Positions 9,637-20,580 are shown, counted from the stretch's first letter. The stretch: DNA of 64,000 bases from Torreya grandis (GCA_037957365.1 JARHVA010000223.1:5351501-5415500), one strand, 5' to 3'. Notes: generated by a model not told the origin, from the sequence alone. Program-made: numbers and translations.

Positions 9637-11850
9637 ATGGCAGAGGAAAGTAAGCTGAGAATGGAAAAGTTCAATGGCAAGAACTACCAACATTGGAGAA
9701 TGCAGATAGAGGACTATCTGTATCAGAAGGATCTCTACTTACCGTTAGGTGGGATAGCAAAGAAGCCCAAGGACATGGAGGATGAAGAATGGGAAGTTCT
9801 TGACAGAAAGGCTCTTGGGTCTATAAGACTGAGTCTGGCCTCCACTGTGATATGTAATTTGTCACAGGCAAAAACTACGGTAGAGTTGATGACCACGTTA
9901 GCAAATATGTATGAAAAACCCTCAGCTTCAAATAAGGTATATCTTATGAAGCAATTGTTTAATTTGCATATGAATGAAGGTGGATCTGTTTCTACTCATC
10001 TGAATGATTTCAATGGAATTGTTAATCAGTTAAGTTCTGTCAATATTGTATTTGAAGATGAAATAAAAGCTCTTTTGATATTATGTTCTTTGCTCGAAAG
10101 CTGGCATGGCCTAATAATGGCAGTTTCTAATACTGCATCTGCATCAAATATTTTGAAAGTAGAGGATGTGGTTAGTGTTATCTTGAATGAGGAAATACGC
10201 AGGAAAAGCACAGAAGAGACATCTGGGAACGCTTTAAATTTTGAGAGCAGGGGAAGGCAAAAAGAAAAGAGCAAGAGGAGATCAAGATCTAAGTCTAAGG
10301 TGAGAGGAAGATCCAAATCCAGGAATGGCAGGAAGCCACAATGCTGGAACTGTGGAAAGATGGGGCACATAAGCAGAGATTGTTGGTCAAAGCCCAAGGA
10401 GGACAACCAACACGAAGGAAAGGAAGAAGCCAAGGTTGCAGGTATTGCACAGGATGCTTTAATATTCTCTTTGCATAATAACATAGAATCTTGGGTATTA
10501 GATTCTGGTGCTTCTTTTCATGCTACCCCTAACAGAGAGTATTTCAGTGACTATATCCATGGAGATTTTGGAATAGTATACTTAGGGGATGATGAGCCTT
10601 GTAAGATTATTGGCAAAGGTAAAGTGCAGCTGAAGATGCAGAACGGCAACACATGGGTGTTGAGAGAAGTGATGCATGTTCCTAGTTTGAAGAGAAATTT
10701 GATTTCTGCAGGTAAGCTAGGTGATGAGGGTTGTACAGTAACTCTCACAGCAGATTCTTGGAAAGTGACCAAGGGTGCACTAGTTATGGCCAGAGGTAAG
10801 AGAGAAGGTACTCTCTACTTGTGTAATTGTGTTACTAACAAATCTCCTTCAGTTTTATCTACTTCAGGTGTGGATTGTAAATTGTGGCACTCAAGGCTTG
10901 GCCACATGAGTGAGAAGGGGATGTCAATACTTAAGTCTAAAGGTATGCTTTCAGATTTGAAAAGTATGGATCTAGAATTTTGTGAGCATTGTGTATTTGG
11001 AAAACAGAAAAGGGTTAGTTTTCTCAAGACCGGGTCTACTAAGAAAAGGCAGAAGTTGCAGCTTGTTCACACAGACGTGTGGGGACCGGCTCAGGTAGCC
11101 TCTATTGGCGGATCACGGTACTATGTTACATTCATAGATGACGCCACAAGAAAGGTATGGATCTACTATATTAAAAAGAAATCTGATGTTTTTGAGACTT
11201 TTAAGTTTTGGAAAGCCATGGTTGAGAATGAAACAGGCAGAAAGTTAAAGTGCTTGAGATCTGATAATGGCGGTGAGTTCTGCAGTCTTAAGTTCAAATT
11301 GTATTGTTATACACAAGGAATCCGTAGGCAAAGGACGGTTCCAAGGACACCTCAGCAGAATGGTATTGCTGAAAGGATGAACAGAACTATCATGGAGCGA
11401 GCAAGATGTATGAGATTGCATGCAGGGTTGCCCTTAGAGTTTTGGGTAGAAGCAGTTGACACCGCAGTGTACCTGATTAACAGAGGACCTTCTACAGCTC
11501 TGGATGGTGGAATTCCAGAAGAGGCATGGACAGGTAAAAAGGTAGATCTCTCATATCTCAAAGTTTTTGGTAGTGAAGCCTTTGTGCATATAGATAAGGA
11601 AAATAGAAAGAAGCTTGATCCTAAGTCTATGAGGTGCACGTTTATAGGCTATGGCTCAGATGATTTTGGTTTCAGATTTTGGAATCTAGGAACTAACAAG
11701 GTAATCAGGAGCCGTGATGTTGTTTTCAATGAAAGAGTGATGTACAGTGATCAGATAAGGAGGCTGGATCAATCTGGGCAGAGCAATAGTGAATTGGACG
11801 AAGTTATGGTCCAAAATGAGCTCGCGGGAAAAAGAAATAATCACTTGTAG
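9637..11850 (+). CDS. Copia gag-protease-integrase (ends at TAG before RT)
   Basis: Start chosen at the ATG of MAEESKLRMEKF; the frame is open from GTG at 9625 but that is less likely. Gag: Copia-type N-terminus (MEKFNGKNYQHWRMQIEDYL) and UBN2-like region to about residue 185, then an Arg/Ser-Lys rich stretch and a CCHC zinc knuckle CWNCGKMGHISRDC (10342-10383). Aspartic protease: LDSGAS, catalytic Asp codon at 10501. Integrase: HHCC zinc domain (WHSRLGH at about 10885, CEHC at about 10981) and a catalytic D-x62-D-x35-E triad with codons at 11074 (HTDVWGP), 11263 (RSDNGGEF) and 11371 (NGIAERMNR). Integrase ends with the R-S-R-D-V-V-F-N-E block. Translation stops at TAG 11848-11850, 737 residues, while the same frame continues open to 13698. 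The proteins would package RNA, mature the polyprotein and integrate cDNA. Confidence 0.93.
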   Translation: MAEESKLRMEKFNGKNYQHWRMQIEDYLYQKDLYLPLGGIAKKPKDMEDEEWEVLDRKALGSIRLSLASTVICNLSQAKTTVELMTTLANMYEKPSASNKVYLMKQLFNLHMNEGGSVSTHLNDFNGIVNQLSSVNIVFEDEIKALLILCSLLESWHGLIMAVSNTASASNILKVEDVVSVILNEEIRRKSTEETSGNALNFESRGRQKEKSKRRSRSKSKVRGRSKSRNGRKPQCWNCGKMGHISRDCWSKPKEDNQHEGKEEAKVAGIAQDALIFSLHNNIESWVLDSGASFHATPNREYFSDYIHGDFGIVYLGDDEPCKIIGKGKVQLKMQNGNTWVLREVMHVPSLKRNLISAGKLGDEGCTVTLTADSWKVTKGALVMARGKREGTLYLCNCVTNKSPSVLSTSGVDCKLWHSRLGHMSEKGMSILKSKGMLSDLKSMDLEFCEHCVFGKQKRVSFLKTGSTKKRQKLQLVHTDVWGPAQVASIGGSRYYVTFIDDATRKVWIYYIKKKSDVFETFKFWKAMVENETGRKLKCLRSDNGGEFCSLKFKLYCYTQGIRRQRTVPRTPQQNGIAERMNRTIMERARCMRLHAGLPLEFWVEAVDTAVYLINRGPSTALDGGIPEEAWTGKKVDLSYLKVFGSEAFVHIDKENRKKLDPKSMRCTFIGYGSDDFGFRFWNLGTNKVIRSRDVVFNERVMYSDQIRRLDQSGQSNSELDEVMVQNELAGKRNNHL
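11848..11850 (+). other. in-frame amber codon between integrase and RT
   Basis: This is the only stop in the 9637-13698 frame before its end. The homologous El-3 copies read CAA at the aligned codon (context CAC-TTA-CAA-GAA against CAC-TTG-TAG-GAA), so a C-to-T change of a Gln codon (CAG to TAG) is the simplest origin. The following GAA does not fit the known CAA-led leaky-stop context. Confidence 0.85.
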
Positions 11851-13698
11851 GAAAACACAGAGACCGACGTCGGCAGGCTTGGAACCGGCGTCGGCAGTAC
11901 AGAAACCGGTGTCGATCATACAGAGACCGACGTCGGCAGACCAGGCACCGAGGTCGGTCAGGAAGAACCGACGACGGCGAGTGACAGGTCTACAGGTGGC
12001 CGAGGTCGGTCACTGTCAGAAAATTTGGGTGGACAGCGTGTTGAGAACGAGTCCAAAACACCCACCAGGAGGTCTGAAAGGGTAAGTAAGCCTCCAATTA
12101 GATATTCTCCTTCCTTATATTATCTATTGCTAACCGATGGTGGAGAACCAGAAAGTTTTGAAGAAGCAATACAGGTGGAGTCCAGGAGTAAGTGGGAGCG
12201 TGGCATGGTTGAGGAGATGGAGTCCTTAAGAGAGAACCAAACATGGGATTTGGTTGAATTGCCAGCTGGTAAGAGAACACTGAAGAACAGATGGACTTAC
12301 AGGTTGAAGGAAAGTGAGGATGGTCAGATGCGATATAAGGCCAGATTAGTGGTCAAAGGATTTGCACAAAAGCCAGGTATTGACTTTGGTGAAATTTTTT
12401 CTCCAGTTGTTAAGATGACTTCTATAAGGGTTGTATTGTCTTTGGTTGCTTTTGAGGATTTGCATCTCGAGCAGCTAGATGTTAAGACAGCATTTCTTCA
12501 TGGAGATTTGGATGAGGAAATTTATATGGAACAGCCAGAAGGTTTCGAGGTCAAGGGTAAGGAGAAATTTGTGTGCAGGTTAAAGAAAAGCTTGTATGGC
12601 CTTAAGCAAGCTCCAAGGCAATGGTACTTGAAATTTGACAGGTTTATGACTGAGCATGGCTACAGTAGGTGTCAATCAGACCATTGTGTATATTTCAAGA
12701 GATTTGATAACGGTAGATATATTATTCTATTATTGTATGTAGATGACATGCTGGTTGCAGGGTCTCACATGCAGGATATCTCTGAGCTCAAGGAGAAGTT
12801 AGCTCAAAAGTTTGCCATGAAGGATTTGGGAGCAGCTAAGAAGATCCTTGGCATGAGCATTAGGAGAGACAGGAAAAATCACAGGTTGATATTGTCTCAG
12901 GAAGATTATGTGAACAAGGTGTTGGAGAGGTTTAATATGCAGGATGCAAAACCGGTAAGTACACCTATGGCTAGACACTTTAAGTTAAGCAAAGAACAAT
13001 GTCCAAATTCACATGATGAGGTAGAGTACATGAGCACGGTTCCATATTCTTCCGCAGTAGGGAGTTTGATGTATGCAATGGTGTGTACTAGACCAGATAT
13101 TGCCCAAGCAGTGGGAGTAGTAAGCAAGTATATGGCCAATCCAGGTAAGGAACATTGGAAAGCGGTTCAATGGATCCTTAGATATCTGAGAGGAACCAGC
13201 AGCAAGCACCTATGCTATGGAGGTTCAGATACTTCTCTACATGGCTATGTAGATTCAGATATGGCAGGGGATTTGGATGGTAGGAGGAGCACCACAGGTT
13301 ATGTTTTTACTGTAGGTGGAACGGCAGTTAGTTGGATATCTAAGTTGCAGAAGGTTGTAGCCTTGTCAACTACAGAAGCAGAATACATTGCAGCTACAGA
13401 AGCTAGCAAGGAGATGATATGGATGACACGGTTCATGGAAGAGCTTGGAAGGGAGCATGGGAGTTGCAGATTGTACAGTGACAGTCAGAGCGCAATCCAT
13501 TTGGCCAAGAACTCAGCCTTTCACTCTAGAACCAAGCACATACAGCTAAGGTACCACTTCATACGGCAGGTATTGGAAGATGGTGAGTTAAAGCTGGAGA
13601 AAATTCATACAGACAAGAATCCTGCTGATATGCTAACAAAGCCGGTTACGATGGAGAAGTTGAATCTTCATTCAACTTCTATTGGTCTTCATGATTGA
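11851..13698 (+). CDS. Copia linker, reverse transcriptase and RNase H
   Basis: Same frame as the upstream part, with no start codon of its own near the RT; the first in-frame TTG is at 12025. The linker (11857-12009) is made of 7-residue repeats of the T-E-T-D-V-G-R type. RT (RVT_2): YKARLVVKGF at 12334, QLDVKTAFLHGDL at 12472, LYGLKQAPRQW near 12592, catalytic YVDD at 12736-12747. RNase H: catalytic Asp in YVDSDMAGD (13252), Glu in TTEAEY (13375), Asp in YSDSQSA (13480), then NPADMLTK near the end. The length and order are complete for a Copia polymerase. Without readthrough or recombination it would not be translated, so in this copy it is probably dead despite intact motifs. Confidence 0.92.
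   Translation, partial: ENTETDVGRLGTGVGSTETGVDHTETDVGRPGTEVGQEEPTTASDRSTGGRGRSLSENLGGQRVENESKTPTRRSERVSKPPIRYSPSLYYLLLTDGGEPESFEEAIQVESRSKWERGMVEEMESLRENQTWDLVELPAGKRTLKNRWTYRLKESEDGQMRYKARLVVKGFAQKPGIDFGEIFSPVVKMTSIRVVLSLVAFEDLHLEQLDVKTAFLHGDLDEEIYMEQPEGFEVKGKEKFVCRLKKSLYGLKQAPRQWYLKFDRFMTEHGYSRCQSDHCVYFKRFDNGRYIILLLYVDDMLVAGSHMQDISELKEKLAQKFAMKDLGAAKKILGMSIRRDRKNHRLILSQEDYVNKVLERFNMQDAKPVSTPMARHFKLSKEQCPNSHDEVEYMSTVPYSSAVGSLMYAMVCTRPDIAQAVGVVSKYMANPGKEHWKAVQWILRYLRGTSSKHLCYGGSDTSLHGYVDSDMAGDLDGRRSTTGYVFTVGGTAVSWISKLQKVVALSTTEAEYIAATEASKEMIWMTRFMEELGREHGSCRLYSDSQSAIHLAKNSAFHSRTKHIQLRYHFIRQVLEDGELKLEKIHTDKNPADMLTKPVTMEKLNLHSTSIGLHD
11857..12009 (+). repeat. 21-bp coding minisatellite of CCGACGTCGG-type decamers in pol linker
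   Basis: Decamers start at 11864, 11885, 11906, 11927, 11948, 11968 and 12000: spacing 21, 21, 21, 21, 20, 32 bp. Each 21-bp unit encodes seven residues (TETDVGR, LGTGVGS, TETGVDH, TETDVGR, PGTEVGQ). Exact CCGACGTCGG occurs at 11864 and 11927. The decamer contains no stop in any frame on either strand. El-3 has a longer degenerate array at the same place. Confidence 0.85.
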
Positions 13699-14098
13699 GT
13701 TGAAGATGGAGGAGCAAGAAGATGATGCTGTACAGGTTGGTGCAGCTGGTTTATCTCCAAGTGGGAGATTGTTAGGGTGTGGAGCTAAAAGCTTCACCAA
13801 GGAGCATAGCTTAAAACAGGTTCGGGTCTACACAGACGCCGGCGTCGGTCAGGAGCGACCGACGTCGGTTAGTAGCAGTTGCAGAGGCGCCGACGTCGGC
13901 GATATGGTCGACCGGCGACGGTCACAGGCGAACAGGCAGGAACCGATGTCGGTTACTTGCGTGTCCAGAAATCTATTTTCGTGGACGGCAGCGAGTGTTT
14001 GCATGATAAGTTTGAGTCGTGGACTCAAGCTTGCATCTCTATTGTTAGCAATACTATCTTTAGAGCCCTTGTTCAAGAGGCTTAACTGTTTGTTGTAA
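13691..14098 (+). other. overlapping frame from pol end into 3' LTR
   Basis: An ATG at 13691 overlaps the pol stop (ATGATTGA) in another frame and opens 135 codons through the PPT and across U3. Its translation includes the U3 decamers as PTSV/ADVGD. Most of it also exists in the 5' LTR without this start. The stop-free nature of the GC-rich decamers may explain its length. No domain recognised; probably fortuitous. Confidence 0.15.
13759..13769 (+). other. El-2 polypurine tract
   Basis: AAGTGGGAGAT directly before the 3' LTR, within CTCCAAGTGGGAGATTG. The same sequence borders the 3' LTRs of El-1 and El-3. Confidence 0.9.
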
Positions 14099-14497
14099 GA
14101 GCATGCTCAAGTTTCCCTATTTCTATATGTAGGAAGATCTTCTTAGCTTAGAATTGTAGAGTGTGTGTAGAACTGTAAGAGTAGAACATTGTGAATGTTT
14201 GAAGGACAGTATAGAGTTGCATCAATCCAGGTTGTTGGATTTGAATGTACTTGAGAGTGAGCTCTTGAGGAATAGAGATCTAGTGAGAGATCTTGTGTGC
14301 ATCTAAGAGAGGTGTGGAAGAACGAAGTTTCTTCAAATTGTATTCCTATTGTAAAGAGTTTCAATACAAGTTTTCAGGGTGTTTTCTTGTATATCTTGTT
14401 CTGTGCTATTTATCATTTCAGTTACTTATCTATCTGATTTATTTCCGCGTTTATTGCTTTCACAAGTGTAATCTATTGTTGGTTTGATCCCCCAACA
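13770..14497 (+). repeat. El-2 3' LTR
   Basis: 728 bp; identical to 8814-9541 except at 8 transitions. Decamers here start at 13839, 13859, 13890, 13912 and 13943, the first being CCGGCGTCGG. Confidence 0.97.
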
Positions 14498-14502
14498 CAC
14501 TT
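14498..14502. repeat. El-2 target duplication, right (CACTT)
   Basis: Exact mate of 8809-8813. Confidence 0.95.
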
Positions 14503-14870
14503 AGTTTGAAAATTTGACTTATAAAAGTTTTGAATTTGAATTGATTCAAGTTTTGTATTTGAATTTGACTTTGAAAGTTGACTTTTAAAAGTTTGAATTT
14601 GAATTTTGACTTTGAAAAAAATTTACTTGATTTGACTTTGAAAAGTTTGACTTTAACTTGATTCAATTTGACCTTTGATTTTGAATTTGTTTAAATTTGA
14701 ATTTGGCTTTGAAAAGGTTGAGTTTGACTTGATTTGACTTCAAGAGTTGAAAAAAAAGTTTGAATTTGACTTTACATTAGAATATTAAATTTAAAAGGTT
14801 TGACTCAACTTGACTTTATTTGACTTGAAAAAGGTGAACTAGATTTGAATAACTAAATTAGAATTGGATA
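14503..14870. repeat. TTTGAATTTGACTT low-complexity tract
   Basis: Imperfect repeats of TTTGAATTTGACTTTGAAAA words over about 370 bp; continues the tract at 8561-8808 that El-2 split. No coding capacity. Confidence 0.7.
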
Positions 14871-16079
14871 GTGGTCAAAATGGACTTGCTTAGATTTTGG
14901 ACATGGTTCAATTTGGATAAGGTAATGATATAATGAAAACAAAATAATGTTACTATTAGCTAGAATGAGTCTTGATTTTAACAAAGTAATGTTTCAATGT
15001 GATAGTTAGATGTGATAAGGTTGGACTTAGGAATTTTATATTTGTATGTATAATAACACATAATATAAGTATTGACAACAAATAAACAAGCACAGAAGTA
15101 AAATCCTTATGCTTAGTGATAAATGGGTGTGAAACTTGACCACTAGCCCATTGATATAATCACATAAAGTTATAAATAGGTTTGTCTCTCAACCCTCACT
15201 AAGCATTTGTAAGTGATGAGTAGTCTTCAAGAGTGATTTTTTCCCTACACTAGGTTTTTTAGTGGTTAAAAGTCTTAATCTAAATATAAATAGGTTTATC
15301 TAGGTGTGTCCCATATATACCTTGTATTAAAATGGGCCCAAGTTCATAGAAGATGGAAATAACAAGATTCATGAAAGGGTGTATTCCCTTTGTATCCACT
15401 CCAATTATGAAATTTTATTGGAGTGTCACTAGAAATCATTCCCCGAGAGTGTTTTATGGTATCCTAGTGTTAAAGATAAACTCTTCACCTTCATGGTTAT
15501 GTTTAAAACACACAACTACTTAGCTAATGTCAATAACCACTCTCAATTTTTATAACCTATCAGAACATGAGGTTGGTATGTATGTTTTGGGATGAAATTA
15601 TAATCACCATGCTCTAAGGATGCACAGTTGGGGAGCAATTTCTAACTTACACAACCAAAAAAAAGGGAGATAAGTTATTTTTGATCCTTGGGGTCCCATA
15701 ACAAGATAAAATAGAGCATACATATCATCTCTTTAGGTACAATATAACTTAAGTGTTTTTGGTCACCTAGGATTTTAAAATCAAGTAGGGGGAGAGCATA
15801 CACCTTTCAAGATATTTTAAACTAAGACACAAACACAAAATCAGCCTCAAACAAGTTCATTTTAGCACCAAATTCAAGTGTTTATTATTTTTAAATGCAC
15901 TAAAATAAATGGTGTGTGTTTATTTAAATAATCATGTCTTTGAAAAGTAAAAATCTATATCAAATAGGTTATTAGTCTCAAATTTGATCTTTGACAAGTG
16001 AATGAGGTCACAAAAGTTAATTTTGTTGGTTTTTACATTTTTATTATTTTTAGAGTGGTTGTGTCATTATGTGATATTG

Positions 16080-16520
16080 TCATTCTACAGAGTGATTCCA
16101 CCGCTCTGTAGTTTAATTTCATTATTATAAAAGAAACATAATATAAAAAATAAAAAAGTAAATTTTTGCCTTTAATTATCAAATTCACTACTACGTAGAG
16201 TGTTTCTACCACTAATAATCACAATTCCACTATTACTAACTATGATTTCACTATTACAAAAAATAAATACATATAAAATATAAAAAATAATTTTCAATAT
16301 TACCAATCATAATATTACTACTGTGTATATGAATTCCACCAATTATAACCATGATTCTACCATTTTTGTAAAACATATAATTAACTAGAATAACCATGGT
16401 TCTGCCATCGTACACCACTATTCTACCACTACGTATAAGAATTCCACTAATCCCTATAGACCCAATCAAAAGGATGACTTCACTAATTCATAGTGTGTTT
16501 TCACTATTAAGCATGGTGGT
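16080..16520. repeat. imperfect short repeats, ATTCCACTATTACTA type
   Basis: Many variants of (A)TTC(C/T)AC(C/T)A(C/T)TA and ACCATGATT recur every 20-40 bp, e.g. around 16225-16260, 16335-16360 and 16395-16450. Looks like a decayed minisatellite. Confidence 0.45.
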
Positions 16521-19500
16521 TCCACTGATTATGTATAATAAATATAAAAATAGTAACCATTTATACCATTTCTAATCATGATTATTTTATTGTCATGAGT
16601 GTTTTTGTTGTTTAACAAGGTGATCTTGTTGTTTTTTTGGAAGCAAAAAATAAGGAAATTTTGAAGTAAACTAGGGGAGTGTAACTTAAAATTTGCAATA
16701 AAATTTGGCATAGAATTATGATGATATGTCCTTGAAGTTGATTTTGGGGTGTTAATCCCACTGAGCATGCCATATGTAACACATGATTGTAAATGTTACT
16801 TTTATAATTAGTATGAAATCAAAAATAATTGAAACATACTATTAACCTAGCCATGCATCCTTTGATTCAACAAAACAAACAAGAAAATAAATAAACAAAC
16901 AAGAAAACACAAGAGTTTATACGTTTCCTTGCTATATCCTTGATGGAAAGAGTGATGTGCTTAGATTTAATTTCAAAAGGCTTTGTATAATGTGCATGGT
17001 TAATTTGATAATGTAACCATTGTGAATTAGTTGATTTAGATGATGAGTGATGAGGATGGTTGAATCTTTGTATGGATATTTGAATAACATTTTGTTGTTA
17101 ATTGAAATTTTGTTGAGAATGGAGGGTGGCCCTTTCATTTATAGTGTTTCAAGATCAATGGTGGAGGATCGATCCTGTAATGGAAGACAAGAATTTAATT
17201 CTATGACATGGAGTGTGTAAAAACTTATAATAAGATTTACTTATGAGAGTTTGGAATGTGAAACTGCATTTCATAGACATTTCTTACACACTTCTCACTT
17301 TGCATTGAATTTAACTTGAGAAAGACACTTTCACTTTAGAATCTTATTTTTAAATTTCCAAGTTGGTCATTTGATGACATCACAAGTTTGAGATGGAAAA
17401 TAGGATTTATTGATTTATATAAAATATTAATTATGCATTCCATAATTTTCCATTATTTATGAGATTAGCTAATTAACAAACAATAATTAATTGATGTGAT
17501 GTGATTTTATTAGAATGGTTGCAATCATGGAAGAAAATATTAATTGATCAAGGGGGATGAATAGTGAATGGACTAAGGATGTTAGTGTGATATAAGATTG
17601 ATTAGATGATTTAGGACAATGTTAGCGTAGATTAGAAATATAGTGAAAATTGACATGAATTGTCTAATTTTAGGTGTCCACATAAACTACGTATTTCACA
17701 TAATCAAAATTATACCATCACATAGTTATTGTAGTGTTTGAATGGAATAACTCAAATAAGAGTTTTAACCTCCTCTTCCCTAGAATTGATCAATGTAACT
17801 ATTAAAGTCTATATACCTTCTTTTAGCACACGGTAATTTGTATAATGACCAAGATATATAAGTACTTCAAGTGTATAAGATTTGATTGAATGAAACATGA
17901 CTTGAATGGAGAAGCTTCACTCCAAGCTTAACCCATGGTGTATTGAAGTGTTAAATCTTCTCCTCTCTTTTGATTCTTACTTATTTTTATCTTTAAAAGG
18001 CTTAGCAAGATATTGAAGTTTCTAGGATAGCTAAAGTACATAATCCAACTTTAAGAAATGCAAATGGGAAGGGTTAAGGCTCACAACCAAATGTAATAAT
18101 GAGGTAGGCATATAAATATAAAATATATAAATCATTATAATTATGGTTTGTCTAAAACATGCATGTTCTAACATAAGTCTATCCAAGAGATAAGTTACGC
18201 TATGTTTTTGAGGTAAGATTGGCTAATGGATAAGATATATTCTATATGTATGAATATATATACCTTTTGGATAATTGTTGAGATGTTTTTAAGCTCTATA
18301 AACCAAATATAGACTTATGCAAGGTTAAGTCCATTCTATAAATGGGTTAAAATGGACAAGTTTTATAAATAAGTTAAATTAGGAATAAAACATGAGAATA
18401 ACGATTTTGTCCCAAATTTGGGTTTTTATAGTTTTTTAATTCTATATTATATTTTTCCTTTGATTTTAATTTTTTGACTATTTTTATTTATTTTTGTACT
18501 ATCTTCTCATTGGGTTATTATCATCAATGTTTCCTTGTACTAGTTTTCATGAGATGTCCCTAACATGTAAGGACCACTAAAGAGATGTTATTTTGAGGTG
18601 GGAGAGTTTGTGTATCTATTTAATCATGTGAATTTTACTAGAGTGATTTTTTTATAAGAGCATAGAATGATTGATGTAGAGGATTTGATAAAATAACTAG
18701 AGGCACTATTGGTTAGATTAGCATAGGTGTAATACCCATGACACCACCGATGGTGCCACTAGGTAGAAATGGAGGTATAACACAAGTTATTTTGATGTAG
18801 TTGATAGTAGTTTAGGCCACACATGCCCATAAATTATTTGAGTTAGACAAATATCATGAGTGTAAGTGTATATATAAATCTCATAGTGACAAAGATAATT
18901 TACATAATTTAGCTATAAAAGTGTCATCCAATGTGGCCTACACTAGTGGGGTTAAAGATAGAACTAGGAGTAGGGATAGAGACTTGGGTAGAGATGAGTC
19001 CTCTCCACCTCATGGAAGGTTATAAATGTATATGTGTATGAGATATGTATGGGTCATGTGACCTGAGTTTTGAAATATATGGAAAATTTTGGTTTTGATA
19101 TGTGTGTGTGTATGATTTCCTTTTTGTTTCCTATGTTTACACATGTTTATATTTCTATATTTATTCATTTATTTTTGTGTTTGGCTAAAATATATCTATA
19201 GTTTAATATGAAATAGATCAAGATAAATTTAACATGTAACATGTACATGTGAAGTAAAATATATGATGACTCAATGTCTAACTCACAACAAAATATAAAT
19301 ATGTTGAAACTCATAGTAAGTAGGATAAATCACTAACTAATGATATATGTAAGATTATAAGAATCAAAATAGATAATCCACAAAAATATAGTAAATTCAC
19401 ACTAAGAAAAACTAGTAGTGGATCCCATCAAATCATTATTCTCTTAATCAAAATATATGATGTAGTGATATGTTTCATTGGATGTCACACTTATTTGGAG

Positions 19501-20319
19501 ATGGAGTAATAATTGGCTCCTTAGGTTCATCATTCTATATTATAATATAATTGGTGGTAGATTTTTTTAGTGACCCACTTAAGTAATTTTTAAGATGTAA
19601 CTAAATCCACTTTTAGATGTTCAAAATATTTTTTTATTGCTATTCTATCTCATTGAATTGAAACCTTATCACCTTGAATGTTGAATGATATATGGTTGTT
19701 TAAACCATCAAGTGTTGTATTCATCATTTTTAACCATGGAGATCCTATTGTAGTTGTTGGCCATTTTTGGCCCACATACCAATCTTTGAAGAGCTGAGTA
19801 GAGTTCCTATGGAAAGAAGGACCAAATGACTTGAGGAAAAGATCATGTTATTACAAAGCTTTTGAAACACTTTAATCAAGCTTAAAGTGTGATCTAATTA
19901 ATCTTTAAGGAACATGTCTACAATTATAGATGAAGGGTCCAAGTAATTTTCATGGTGTCTAAGCATTTAGTTTCATGAACCAGGTTGCATAAGTCTTATA
20001 AATTAATTAGGACCTTGAAAAAATGACCAAAAGATGAATTATGAAAGTTTAAGGACCAGACCATCACCAGAATGTCACACAAGAATGAACCAACCAGCTC
20101 ACTTGTGCATTTTATAAATGTGCCTCAAGAAGCTATGTGAGACAAAGGCTTATAGTGATATGGATCTCTTCTTGCCTTGATCATATCTTGAAAATTTCAT
20201 CCCTTGGTGAGTTCCCTAGCTCAAGTTATAAGAATGCAAAGATAGACTTACAAAGTGAAACATTCATGCTAATGTCAAATTTAGGCCCTAAAAAATACCC
20301 ATTTGGATTTAAAAATCCT

Positions 20320-20580
20320 TAGATGATCATGTAGACATCAATGATGGTCAGGCAAACATATTTGATGGTCATGTGGATGTCAAAATAAAATCTCAACAAA
20401 AATATCACTATAGTTTAAATTCTAATGGGTTCACGAATGTATTTGATGGTCTCATGAATGTATTTAATAGTCACACAAATGTCAAACTTGAGACATATAA
20501 AAAATCCATTGTGGTTTTAATTTTATGGTCACATGAATGTCAAATACAATCATGTGGATGTCAAATGATAGGAGCATGGA
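20320..20580. repeat. imperfect repeats, TGGTCACATGAATGTCAAA type
   Basis: Variants of TGGTCA(C/T)(A/G)TG(A/G)ATGTCAAA occur near 20355, 20445, 20470, 20525 and 20555, interspersed with ATGTATTTGATGG. Decayed minisatellite-like block with no conserved frame. Confidence 0.45.

Larger units (their letters stand above)
8814..14497 (+). mobile_element. El-2: near-intact Ty1/copia retrotransposon
   Basis: 5684 bp with two 728-bp LTRs, perfect 5-bp target duplication, PBS, polypurine tract, and a gag-protease-integrase-RT-RNase H frame in the Ty1/copia order. The LTRs differ at 8 of 728 positions (1.1%), all transitions, so this is the youngest insertion in the window. The coding frame has only one stop before its end (TAG at 11848). 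Its GC content is clearly higher than the surrounding DNA. Its 5' LTR end, PBS, PPT and decamer arrays are shared with El-1 and El-3, which lack polymerase, so a member of this lineage is the likely protein donor for them. Confidence 0.97.

Noticed and set aside
10026..10484. 152-codon minus-strand frame inside El-2
   Set aside because: Antisense to the gag zinc-knuckle region; a shadow of the coding frame with no domain.
11857..12009. CRISPR-like array
   Set aside because: Units are contiguous 21-bp diverged repeats with no unique spacers, in frame inside a eukaryotic retrotransposon polyprotein.
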